Assembly (NCBI RefSeq): GCF_024756255.1
Contig: NZ_JANUHB010000004.1
Coordinates: 1-64,000, forward strand
Direction: 5' to 3'
From: Massilia agilis
Lineage (GTDB): Bacteria; Pseudomonadota; Gammaproteobacteria; Burkholderiales; Burkholderiaceae_D
DNA: 64,000 bases
A model generated the notes under the pieces. The model was not told where the DNA came from, made no database searches, and saw only the letters and a program-made list of their open reading frames with translations. Positions 56,283-64,000 of the stretch are shown piece after piece; the first letter of the stretch is position 1, and each line of letters opens with the position of its first letter. A program made the translations under genes and the position numbers.

Positions 56283-57680
56283 CTACCCGCCCAGCTTTTT
56301 CAGCAGCACCACCCAATGGTCCACGTTGTCGTCCAGCGCCTTCACCGGCAGCCGTTCGTCGCGGCCGTGCGCGCGCAGGTCGGTTGGCACGATCGACCAG
56401 GCGCCATCGACGCCGTACACCGGAATGCCCACCTCGCGGAACGGACGCGCGTCGCTGGCGCCGGTGCTCATCTCGGGGAATACCGGCGCGCCCGGATGGT
56501 GCGTGTGGACCGCCTCGGTGAACGCGGCCACCACGTCCGGACGCAGCGGCGAAGCCAGCGAGGTCACGTACTTGTCGGCGCGCGTGACCGCCACGCCCGG
56601 ATCGGCCGCCACTTTTTCCAGCTCGGCGCGCACCGCATCCGGCGACACGCCCGGCATGATGCGGCAGTTGATGTTGGCGGTGGCCGTCTGCGGCAGTGCG
56701 TTGTCGGCATGGCCGCCGGACAGCAGCGTGGCCACACAGCGCGTGCGCGTCAGGCCAACCTCGCCTTCATCGGCTTCGATGAAGTCGGCAGCCTTGCCGT
56801 CCGCAGGGTTCTTCAGCCAGGCGCGCATCGCGTCGCCCAGCGGGCCGGTCTCGGTCTTTTCACGGCCCGCGAAGTAGGCGCGCGTCGTTTCATTGAGCAC
56901 CGGCTCGAAGCGATAGGTCTCCAGGCGATGCAAGGCGTTGGCCAGCTGGTAGATGGCGTTGTCGGCGCGCGGCTTGGACGAGTGGCCGCCGCGGTTCTTC
57001 ACGGTGAAGGTGTAGTCGGCGAAGGTCTTCTCGGCGCTTTGCATGGTGAAGCCCAGCGCGCGGCCGTCCGGCGTGAAGCCGCCGCCGCCGCCGTCGGCGT
57101 TCAGGCCGTATTCGACGTCCAGCAGGTCGTGCCACTTGGTCGCGCCGAGCGTGGCGCCGATCCCGACCGTCTCCTCGTCGCCGGTGTAGAACACGATGAT
57201 GTCGCGCCTGGGCGTAAAGCCGCTGGCCTTGAGCTTGAGGATGGCGGCGGTGGTGGCGGCAATGCCCGACTTGATATCGGTGGTGCCGCGGCCGTAGTAG
57301 TAGCCGTCCTTTTCGGTGAACACGAACGGATCGGTGTCCGACCAGTCCTCGCGTTTGGCCTCGACCACATCCATGTGGGCCATGACCATGATCGGCTTGG
57401 CGGCCGGCTTGCCGGGCGCGCGCCAGCGCACGATCAGGGCGGCCGTCTTCTCGTAGGGCATGACGTGGATGTCGGCATCCGGGATGCCGGCCGCGCGGTA
57501 CTGGTCGGCCAGCCAGTTGGCCAGTTCGGGCACCCGGTCGCGGCCCGCGACCGTGGGCACGTTCACCGCATGCTCGAGCAGCGCGCGCGCCTTGGCGTGC
57601 CACTGGTCGTTCTGGGGTGTCGCCTGCACGGCGGCCGGCAAGGCCAGCAAGAGGATCTTCAACAGGGTGCGCGCTGCCAT
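56283..57680 (-). CDS. Secreted M20 family metallopeptidase
   Basis: Zinc-dependent peptidase of 465 residues with a signal peptide (MAARTLLKILLLALPAAVQA). Metal ligands and catalytic residues are visible in VMAHMDVVEA, YGRGTTDIKSG and YTGDEETVGIG, followed by a dimerisation domain and a final His-containing strand. It resembles the ArgE/DapE/carboxypeptidase group. The Sec signal suggests it acts on peptides in the periplasm rather than in arginine or lysine synthesis. ATG 57680 is chosen because the longer upstream frame overlaps the symporter gene. Confidence 0.92.
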   Translation of the reverse strand: MAARTLLKILLLALPAAVQATPQNDQWHAKARALLEHAVNVPTVAGRDRVPELANWLADQYRAAGIPDADIHVMPYEKTAALIVRWRAPGKPAAKPIMVMAHMDVVEAKREDWSDTDPFVFTEKDGYYYGRGTTDIKSGIAATTAAILKLKASGFTPRRDIIVFYTGDEETVGIGATLGATKWHDLLDVEYGLNADGGGGGFTPDGRALGFTMQSAEKTFADYTFTVKNRGGHSSKPRADNAIYQLANALHRLETYRFEPVLNETTRAYFAGREKTETGPLGDAMRAWLKNPADGKAADFIEADEGEVGLTRTRCVATLLSGGHADNALPQTATANINCRIMPGVSPDAVRAELEKVAADPGVAVTRADKYVTSLASPLRPDVVAAFTEAVHTHHPGAPVFPEMSTGASDARPFREVGIPVYGVDGAWSIVPTDLRAHGRDERLPVKALDDNVDHWVVLLKKLGG

Positions 57681-57762
57681 TCGGTGGTCTCCTTCGATGA
57701 TTTTGTCGAACAGCAAGTAAATTATCACATCGGCATGGACCGTGGCGTGCCGCCGAGACCGC

Positions 57763-59844
57763 TCACTGCGGCGTTGGTGCCTGCGAATCGGCCACCTGTT
57801 CCGGCGCACGGATGTAATCGACCAGCCCGGCGCTGCTGCGGTGTGGCGGCGCGGTGAGCAGGCTGCCGATGACGATCGCCGCAAAACCGGCCGGCACGCC
57901 GAACACGCCGGCCGAAATCGGCGCGATATTCCACCACGTCGCTGCCAGGCTGCCGCCCAGGCTGGGGTTCGTGTGCAGCATGTAAAACAGGCAGACCACG
58001 AAGCCCACCACCATGCCCGACACCGCGCCCACGTGGTTGGCGCGCTTCCAGAACACGCCCGCCACCAGCGGCGGGAACAGGGTGGATGCCGCCAGCGAGA
58101 ACGCGGCCCCGACCAGCGACAGGATGTCGGCCGGCTTTTGCGAGGCGGCATAGGCGGCAATGAAGGCCACCGCGAGCAGCAGCAGCTTGGAGATCGTCAC
58201 CCGCTTCTGGGTGGAGGCTCCCGGGTCCACGATCTTGTAGTAGATGTCGTGCGAGAGCGCGTTGGAGATCGCCAGCAGCAGCCCGTCGGCAGTGGACAGC
58301 GCGGCCGCCAGGCCCCCGGCTGCCACCAGGCCCGAGACCACGTAGGGCAGCCCGCCGATCTCGGGCGTGGCCAGCACCAGCACGTCGCCGTCGATCGCGA
58401 TCTCGGCCAGCTGCACGATGCCGTCGCCGTTGATGTCGGTGACGTTGATGAGCGGATTGACCCGGTCCACGTTGGCCCAGTACGAGATCCACGAGGGCAG
58501 GTGGTGGTAGTCGCTGCCGACCAGGAAGGTGTAGATGTCGTACTTGGCCAGCACCGCCAGCGCCGGGATGGTCAGGTAGATCAGCAGGATGAAGAACAGG
58601 GTCCAGAACACCGACACCCGGGTTTCGTGCACCGACGGCGTGGTGTACGAACGCATCAGGATGTGCGGCAGCGCGGCGGTGCCCATCATCAGGCACAGCG
58701 CCAGCGCCAGGAAGTTGTTGCGGCGGATGTCGGACGCCTCTTCGGACGCGCCGGGGAAGGGCGTCGCGTGCGGCTCGGGCGGGCGCGCGCGCGCCAGGCT
58801 GGACGCCTTCAGCTCGGTCCAGATGCGCACCGCGTCCTCGGGATTCTTCGGGTAGGCCGCGAGCTCGCGCTCGGCCGCGCGGATCTCGGTGAGCGAGGCA
58901 TTGCGCAGGCGCGCCGCGTCCAGCTTGCGCTGCACTTCGCGCTTGCCGGCCGCCCACGAGGCCGGCAGGCCGGCCAGGCGGTGCTGGTAGTCGGCCGCGC
59001 GCTGCAGGAAGCGGTCGCGCACGTCCTGCTCGCGCGGGTCGTGCACCAGCTGGGCTTCGCGCTGCGCCAGCTTGGGCAGCACCGAGCCGTAGGCGATCTG
59101 CGGCACCGGGTTGCCGGCGTGCTTGGTGGACAGCCACATGGTCGGGATCAGGAACGCGACCAGGATGATGATGTACTGGGCCACCTGGGTCCAGGTGATG
59201 GCGCGCATCCCGCCCAGGAACGAGCACACCAAAATGCTGGCCAGGCCGAGGAAGATCCCGACCGAGAAATCGACGCCGGTAAAGCGCGAGGCGATCAGGC
59301 CCACCGCGTAGATCTGCGCCACCACGTAGGTGAACGAGATGATGATGGTGGCGCCCACCGCGATCACGCGCACCGGTCCGCCGCGCGAGCCGGCGCCGCC
59401 GCCGTAGCGCGCCGCCAGGAAGTCGGGCACGGTGTACTGGGCGAACTTGCGCAGGTAGGGGGCGATCAGCAACGCCACCAGGCAGTAGCCGCCGGTCCAG
59501 CCCATGATGTAGGCCAGGCCGTCGAAGCCGCGCAGGTACAGGCTGCCGGTGAGGCTGATGAAGCTGGCCGCCGAGATCCAGTCGGCGGCGGTGGCCATGC
59601 CGTTGAACAGGGCCGGCACGCGCCGCCCGGCCACGTAGTATTCCGAGACGTTGGAGGTGCGCGTGATCACGCCGATCGTTGCGTACAGCACGATGGTCGC
59701 GAACATGAACAGGTAGCCGATCCACAGGCGCGGCATGCCTTCGCGCTCGAGCAGGCCAAGCGCCAGCAAGAAGGCGATGAAGCAGGCGGTGTACCAGAGG
59801 TAGTAGCGCGACAGGCGCTGGAAGTAGTTGTGCGCCGCGTTCAT
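57763..59844 (-). CDS. Sodium:solute symporter large subunit (VC_2705-type)
   Basis: Membrane carrier of 693 residues with 13 or more helices, related to acetate permease ActP. It contains a soluble insert (about residues 270-390) rich in charged residues, as in the VC_2705 subfamily. Typical segments are EYYVAGRRVPALFNGMATAADWISAASFI and ALSTADGLLLAISNALSHDIYYK. ATG 59844 overlaps the stop of the small subunit (ATGA). It probably imports a short carboxylate such as acetate. The two-component genes just upstream probably regulate it. Confidence 0.92.
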   Translation of the reverse strand: MNAAHNYFQRLSRYYLWYTACFIAFLLALGLLEREGMPRLWIGYLFMFATIVLYATIGVITRTSNVSEYYVAGRRVPALFNGMATAADWISAASFISLTGSLYLRGFDGLAYIMGWTGGYCLVALLIAPYLRKFAQYTVPDFLAARYGGGAGSRGGPVRVIAVGATIIISFTYVVAQIYAVGLIASRFTGVDFSVGIFLGLASILVCSFLGGMRAITWTQVAQYIIILVAFLIPTMWLSTKHAGNPVPQIAYGSVLPKLAQREAQLVHDPREQDVRDRFLQRAADYQHRLAGLPASWAAGKREVQRKLDAARLRNASLTEIRAAERELAAYPKNPEDAVRIWTELKASSLARARPPEPHATPFPGASEEASDIRRNNFLALALCLMMGTAALPHILMRSYTTPSVHETRVSVFWTLFFILLIYLTIPALAVLAKYDIYTFLVGSDYHHLPSWISYWANVDRVNPLINVTDINGDGIVQLAEIAIDGDVLVLATPEIGGLPYVVSGLVAAGGLAAALSTADGLLLAISNALSHDIYYKIVDPGASTQKRVTISKLLLLAVAFIAAYAASQKPADILSLVGAAFSLAASTLFPPLVAGVFWKRANHVGAVSGMVVGFVVCLFYMLHTNPSLGGSLAATWWNIAPISAGVFGVPAGFAAIVIGSLLTAPPHRSSAGLVDYIRAPEQVADSQAPTPQ

Positions 59845-60155
59845 GCACTCTCCCCGGCCGCGCGCGCGTACTCGCGGTCCAGCCGGCGCATGCGGATCGC
59901 GTAGCCGCCGATGATGGCCAGGTACATCAGCGAGGCGCCCTGCGCGGCCATGTAGAACGACAGCGGCCAGCCGAACAGCGTCAGGTGCGCCAGGGCGCGC
60001 GCGAAGTACACCGTGCAAAAGCCGGTCGCCAGCCACAGGGCCAGCAGCACCAGCGTGAAGCGGCGCGCGCGCTGCCAGTGCAGCTCGCGCGCACGCGCAA
60101 GCTGTTCTTGCTGCTGCTGGTCGGGCACGGAGGCGGGAGGGGCGCTAGGAGGCAT
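59841..60155 (-). CDS. DUF4212 small subunit of the sodium:solute symporter
   Basis: Membrane protein of 104 residues with two helices (LVLLALWLATGFCTVYFA and FYMAAQGASLMYLAIIGGYAI) after a charged N-terminus. This matches the small partner regularly encoded before VC_2705-type symporters. Its stop overlaps the symporter start. It starts inside the 3' end of the histidine kinase gene, so kinase, small subunit and symporter form one transcript. Confidence 0.92.
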   Translation of the reverse strand: MPPSAPPASVPDQQQQEQLARARELHWQRARRFTLVLLALWLATGFCTVYFARALAHLTLFGWPLSFYMAAQGASLMYLAIIGGYAIRMRRLDREYARAAGESA

Positions 60156-61668
60156 GGTCGTCGGTGATCGCGGGTGGCGGGAAGGTCAGCCGGAACAGGC
60201 TGCCCGGGTTCTTTTTCGAATGGCTGCGCGGATTGTTGAACAGGTCGATCTCGGCGCCGTGCTGCTGCGCGATTTCGCGCACGATGGCCAGGCCCAGGCC
60301 GCTGCCGGGGGCCTGCGAGCCGAGGATGCGGTAGAAGCGCTCGAACACGTTGGCGCGCTCGGACGGGGCGATGCCCGGGCCGGTGTCTTCCACTTCGAGC
60401 AGCGCGTTCTCGCCGTCGCGCCGCACGCGCACGGTCACGCTGCCGCCCGCGGGCGTGTAGCGCAGCGCGTTGTCGATCAGGTTCGACAGCATCTCGCGCA
60501 GCATCATCGCGTTGCCGGCGATTTCGATCTTGTCGTCGAGCGGCTCGAAGCCCAGGTCGATCTGGTGCGCGAACGAGGCCTGCACCCATTCCTGCACCGT
60601 GTTGCGCGCCAGCTGGATCAGGTCGACCTTCTCGAACGCCAGGCCGGCGTGCGGCTGGTTCTCGGCGCGCGCGAGCGCCAGCAGCTGGTTCACCAGGCGC
60701 GTGGCCGACTCGCTGCTCTTGGCCAGCTGCTCGAGCGAGCGGTGGATCTCGTCGGCGTCGGCCTGGCGCAGCGCCAGCTCGGACTGCATGCGCATGCCGG
60801 CCAGCGGGGTCTTCATCTGGTGCGCGGCGTCCGCGATGAAGCGCTTTTGCATGTCGATCGTCTGCGACAGCCGTTCGAGCATGTCGTTGAGCGAGCCGAC
60901 CAGCGGCGAAATCTCTTCCGGCACCTGGCGCGAGTCGATCGGCGACAGGTCGTCCGGGCGGCGCGCGCGGATGCGCTCCTGCAGCTGGGCCAGCGGCGAC
61001 AGCCCGCGCGAGAGCGCGAACCAGACCAGCGCCAGGATCACCGGCAGGATGATGAACTGGGGCAGGATCACGCCCTTGATGATCGCGTTGGCCAGCTGGG
61101 CGCGCTTTTCCAGCGTCTCGCCCACCTGCACCAGCGCCAGGCTGCCGTCGGCGTCGGGATGGGCCGGGTCCAGGTGCACATAGGCGTAGGCGATGCGCAC
61201 CGGGGTGCCGTGCAGGCGGTCGGTGCGGAACTGGACCTCGGGGCCGTCCACCACCTCTTCCTCGGACGGCAGCGGCAGGTCGCGGTCGCCGTCCACGAAG
61301 GCGCCGTGCGGGCCGGTGATCTGGAAGTACACGCTGTCCACGTCGTCGGCGCGCAGGATGTCGCGCGCGCTGTCGGGCAGGTGCGCGGCGAGCTTGCCGT
61401 CCACCTCGCGCACCTGCTGGGCCAGCACGGTCAGGTTGTCCTTGAGCGCGTGGTCGAACGGTTCGTTGGCGATCGACTTGGCCACCAGGTAGGTGATCGC
61501 GATGCTCATCGGCCAGAGCAGCAGCAGCGGCGCCAGCATCCAGTCCAGGATCTCGCCGAACAGCGAGTGCTGGATGTTCTCCTCGGGCTCGGGATTGGGC
61601 GGTACGTACGGCGCCTCGGCGGCCCGCGCATCGGGCAGCCTGGTCAGGCCGGCGTCGCGATCGTTCAC
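60145..61668 (-). CDS. Sensor histidine kinase, TctE-like
   Basis: Membrane kinase of 507 residues. A GTG start at 61668 overlaps the regulator stop (GTGA). TM1 is around WMLAPLLLLWPMSIAITYLVA, followed by a periplasmic 2CSK-type sensor, TM2 around ILPQFIILPVILALVWFAL, HAMP, the histidine box DAAHQMKTPLAG and an HATPase domain (NLIDNALRYTP, GSGLGLAIVREIA). Paired with the response regulator upstream and probably senses the substrate of the symporter downstream. Confidence 0.92.
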   Translation of the reverse strand: MNDRDAGLTRLPDARAAEAPYVPPNPEPEENIQHSLFGEILDWMLAPLLLLWPMSIAITYLVAKSIANEPFDHALKDNLTVLAQQVREVDGKLAAHLPDSARDILRADDVDSVYFQITGPHGAFVDGDRDLPLPSEEEVVDGPEVQFRTDRLHGTPVRIAYAYVHLDPAHPDADGSLALVQVGETLEKRAQLANAIIKGVILPQFIILPVILALVWFALSRGLSPLAQLQERIRARRPDDLSPIDSRQVPEEISPLVGSLNDMLERLSQTIDMQKRFIADAAHQMKTPLAGMRMQSELALRQADADEIHRSLEQLAKSSESATRLVNQLLALARAENQPHAGLAFEKVDLIQLARNTVQEWVQASFAHQIDLGFEPLDDKIEIAGNAMMLREMLSNLIDNALRYTPAGGSVTVRVRRDGENALLEVEDTGPGIAPSERANVFERFYRILGSQAPGSGLGLAIVREIAQQHGAEIDLFNNPRSHSKKNPGSLFRLTFPPPAITDDHAS

Positions 61669-62375
61669 TTGCTGTCAGTGGCCGGTGCGGTGGGGGGACG
61701 GTTGGCGTCCGAGTATTTTTCCAGGCAGTAGCCAAGGCCGCGCACGGTGGCGATGCGCACCCCGCCGACCTCGATCTTCTTGCGCAGGCGGTGCACGTAG
61801 ACCTCGATCGCGTTGTTCGAGACCTCCTCGCCCCATTCGCACAGGTGGTCCACCAGCTGCTCCTTCGAGACCAGGCGCCCGGTGCGCGCCAGCAGCACCT
61901 CGAGCAGCCCGAGCTCGCGCGCGGACAGGTCGAGCATCTGGTCGTTGATGTAGGCGCTGCGCCCGACCTGGTCGTAGGTGAGCGGGCCGTGGCGGATGAC
62001 CGTGGGGCCGCCGCCGGCGCCGCGCCGGGTGAGGGCGCGCACGCGCGCCTCGAGCTCGGACAGCGCGAACGGCTTGGCCATGTAGTCGTCCGCACCTAGG
62101 TCCAGGCCGTTGACGCGCTGTTCGATGGAGTCGGCCGCGGTGAGGATCAGCACCGGCAGGAGCGAGCCGCGCGCGCGCAGGCGGCGCAGCACTTCGAGCC
62201 CGGACAGCTTGGGCAGGCCAAGGTCAAGGATGAGCAGGTCGAATTCCTGGGTCGACAGGGCCGTGTCGGCATCCTGGCCGTTCTTGACGCAGTCGATCGC
62301 ATAACCGGACTGGCGCAGCGAGCGGGTCAGGCCGTCGGCGAGCACGCTATCATCTTCGGCAAGTAAAATACGCAT
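61665..62375 (-). CDS. OmpR-family response regulator, TctD-like
   Basis: Regulator of 236 residues: receiver domain with the phosphorylation Asp in LLILDLGLPKLSG and Lys in YMAKPFALSEL, then a winged-helix DNA-binding domain (LSARELGLLEVLLARTG, IEVYVHRLRKKIE). ATG 62375 gives MRILLAEDDSVLADGL. It heads the kinase, small-subunit and symporter transcript, so it probably controls the transporter. It is divergent from recA. Confidence 0.93.
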   Translation of the reverse strand: MRILLAEDDSVLADGLTRSLRQSGYAIDCVKNGQDADTALSTQEFDLLILDLGLPKLSGLEVLRRLRARGSLLPVLILTAADSIEQRVNGLDLGADDYMAKPFALSELEARVRALTRRGAGGGPTVIRHGPLTYDQVGRSAYINDQMLDLSARELGLLEVLLARTGRLVSKEQLVDHLCEWGEEVSNNAIEVYVHRLRKKIEVGGVRIATVRGLGYCLEKYSDANRPPTAPATDSK

Positions 62376-62491
62376 TTCGGAGCACCGGGTAGGGTGTGTG
62401 ATTAGACCTGATATACCTCTGTATTGTGTTTGATTTGCCGCAACAACGCGAGCTTTGTCAAACACCCGGCAATTTGCGCTTGCAAACACTA

Positions 62492-62507
62492 CTGTTTTTT
62501 TATACAG
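62492..62507 (+). promoter_or_regulatory. LexA (SOS) box upstream of recA
   Basis: CTGTTTTTTTATACAG has the CTGT-N8-ACAG form of the LexA operator and lies 75 bases before the recA start. It fits standard DNA-damage induction of recA. Confidence 0.85.
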
Positions 62508-62581
62508 TACCGCCTGTGATGACGCGCGGCCGTTTTTGCGCTTTCCCAGCGACCTTGCCTTCTTCTGACTGAAAGAAAATT

Positions 62582-63661
62582 ATGGACGACAAAAAATCCG
62601 CAGTAAATGCTTCCGAAAAGAGCAAGGCGCTGGCCGCCGCTCTGGCACAGATCGAAAAGCAGTTCGGCAAGGGCTCGGTCATGCGCATGGACGCCAATGC
62701 GCCGGTCGAAGAAGTGCAAACCGTGTCCACCGGCTCGCTCGGCCTGGACATCGCGCTGGGCGTGGGCGGCCTGCCGCGCGGGCGCATCGTCGAGATCTAC
62801 GGTCCCGAGTCGTCCGGTAAAACCACGCTGACCCTGCAGACCATCGCGCAAATGCAAAAGCTGGGCGGCACCTGCGCCTTTATCGACGCCGAGCACGCGC
62901 TGGACGTCACCTATGCCCAAAAACTGGGCATCAACCTGTCCGAGCTGCTCATTTCGCAGCCGGACACCGGCGAGCAGGCGCTGGAAATCACCGACGCGCT
63001 GGTGCGCTCGGGCTCGGTGGACCTGGTGGTCATCGACTCGGTCGCCGCGCTCACCCCGCGCGCCGAGATCGAAGGCGACATGGGCGACGCCTTGCCGGGC
63101 CTGCAGGCACGCCTGATGTCGCAGGCGCTGCGCAAGCTCACCGCCTCGATCAACCGCACCAACACCCTGGTCATTTTCATCAACCAGATCCGCATGAAGA
63201 TCGGCGTCATGTTCGGCAACCCGGAAACCACCACCGGCGGCAATGCGCTCAAGTTCTACGCATCGGTGCGCCTGGACATCCGCCGCACCGGCTCGATCAA
63301 GTCGGGCGACGAGGTGATCGGCAACGAAACCAAGGTCAAGGTCGTCAAGAACAAGATCGCCCCGCCGTTCAAGGAAGCCCACTTCGACATCCTGTACGGG
63401 GAAGGCACCTCGCTGGAAGGCGAAATCCTCGACCTGGGCGCCGACAACAAGGTCATCGAGAAGTCCGGTTCGTGGTACAGCTACAACGGTGAGCGCATCG
63501 GCCAGGGCAAGGACAACGCCCGCCAGTTCCTGAAGGAGCGCCCGGCGCTGGCGCGCGAGATCGAAAACAAGGTCCGTGCCGCACTCGGCGTGCGCGAGCT
63601 GCCGCCGGTGGAAGAAGACGGTGGCAAGCCCAAGCTCAAAGCCGTCGGCGCCGACGAGTAA
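62582..63661 (+). CDS. recA: Recombinase RecA
   Basis: Protein of 359 residues for homologous recombination and SOS activation. Walker A is [10 protein letters not shown] at about residues 75-84, followed by [24 protein letters not shown], Walker [13 protein letters not shown], the DNA-binding L1/L2 loops ([36 protein letters not shown]) and a C-terminal domain ending in an acidic stretch ([16 protein letters not shown]). Start MDDKKSAVN is usual for betaproteobacteria. LexA box upstream; recX downstream across a repeat element. Confidence 0.98.
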   Translation: MDDKKSAVNASEKSKALAAALAQIEKQFGKGSVMRMDANAPVEEVQTVSTGSLGLDIALGVGGLPRGRIVEIYGPESSGKTTLTLQTIAQMQKLGGTCAFIDAEHALDVTYAQKLGINLSELLISQPDTGEQALEITDALVRSGSVDLVVIDSVAALTPRAEIEGDMGDALPGLQARLMSQALRKLTASINRTNTLVIFINQIRMKIGVMFGNPETTTGGNALKFYASVRLDIRRTGSIKSGDEVIGNETKVKVVKNKIAPPFKEAHFDILYGEGTSLEGEILDLGADNKVIEKSGSWYSYNGERIGQGKDNARQFLKERPALAREIENKVRAALGVRELPPVEEDGGKPKLKAVGADE

Positions 63662-63664
63662 GGC

Positions 63665-63698
63665 GTAGGGTGGGCGGATTTCCGCCCACGCGTTCAAC
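63665..63698 (+). repeat. REP-like element (family 1) between recA and recX
   Basis: GTAGGGTGGGCGG to CCGCCCACGCGTTCAAC, with a 9-bp hairpin stem at about 63670-63689. The element's last base directly precedes the recX ATG. It could slow read-through from recA or hinder recX translation. Confidence 0.85.
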
Positions 63699-64000
63699 AT
63701 GCCCCAACTGAGCCTCAAAGCGCGCGCCCTGCGTTACCTGTCGACGCGCGAGCACAGCCGGCTCGAGCTTGGCCGCAAGCTGGCGCGCTACGCCGAGGAG
63801 GGCGAGGACGTCGAAGCCGTGCTCGACTTCCTCGAGAAGAACAACTGGCTGTCGCAGGAGCGTTTTGCCGAAGCGCTCGTGCACCGCAAGGCCGGCCGCT
63901 ACGGCAACAGCCGCGTGGTCGCCGAACTGCAGAACCACGGCGTGGGCGGCGAAGCCCTGGCCGAGCTCAAGTCCGGGCTGGCCGAAACCGAGCTCGCGCG
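63699..64000 (+). CDS. recX: Regulatory protein RecX (partial, runs off the window)
   Basis: First 100 residues of the RecA modulator. Recognised by [20 protein letters not shown], the [20 protein letters not shown] helices and [15 protein letters not shown], the usual RecX pattern. RecX binds RecA filaments and limits their activity. ATG 63699 is the only in-frame start, because a TAG lies 33 bases upstream and no GTG or TTG intervenes. There is no Shine-Dalgarno at the normal distance; the repeat element occupies that place. Confidence 0.9.
   Translation, partial: MPQLSLKARALRYLSTREHSRLELGRKLARYAEEGEDVEAVLDFLEKNNWLSQERFAEALVHRKAGRYGNSRVVAELQNHGVGGEALAELKSGLAETELA

Overview
The window is GC-rich chromosomal DNA from a betaproteobacterium, most likely Oxalobacteraceae (Massilia/Telluria-like). 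Pointers are the purM | perM-hda-HAD-pcnB-folK gene order, the TctDE-type two-component system beside a VC_2705-type symporter, several DUF4214-tailed exoproteins, and recA followed by recX. This assignment comes from gene content only; no database search was possible. No rRNA, tRNA, CRISPR array, insertion sequence or prophage was seen.

Layout. (1) 0-5.2 kb: three consecutive methyl-accepting chemotaxis proteins on the minus strand. (2) 5.5-23 kb: a nitrogen and carbon scavenging region. It holds a GabD-type dehydrogenase, a secreted S41 peptidase, a secreted subtilase carrying a VHL-like beta domain, and then a putrescine/gamma-glutamyl-GABA cluster (PuuD, PuuA, class III aminotransferase, sodium symporter, PuuC, second PuuA). 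Two unexpected genes sit inside the cluster: a periplasmic ankyrin protein and an orphan with two transthyretin-like domains. (3) 23-31 kb: minus-strand housekeeping genes (REC-REC-histidine kinase, thpR, panB, DUF486 protein, folK, pcnB, HAD phosphatase, hda, perM), divergent from purM. (4) 32.2-52.3 kb: two tandem giant genes of 2676 and 3920 codons. Each has a DUF4347-like head, Ig-like repeats, many ~100-residue repeats and a DUF4214 tail. (5) 52.3-62.4 kb, minus strand: GNAT acetyltransferase, PPi-type phosphofructokinase, S9 and M20 peptidases, a two-subunit sodium:solute symporter and its probable two-component regulator. (6) 62.5 kb to the end: recA behind a LexA box, then recX, cut by the window edge.

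How the genes fit together. Secreted peptidases (S8, S41, S9, M20) suggest a protein-degrading lifestyle. The Puu/Gab genes would turn polyamines into succinate. The giant repeat proteins look like type I-secreted surface or biofilm adhesins, and their C-terminal module is also found on the subtilase. Two families of short palindromic repeats lie between genes; one copy ends exactly at the recX start codon.

Most noteworthy: the subtilase N-terminus aligns without gaps to the human VHL beta domain and keeps four of the five hydroxyproline-pocket residues, with Ser-to-Thr at the fifth. Its start codon is preceded by a perfect 13-bp inverted repeat that covers the likely ribosome-binding site.
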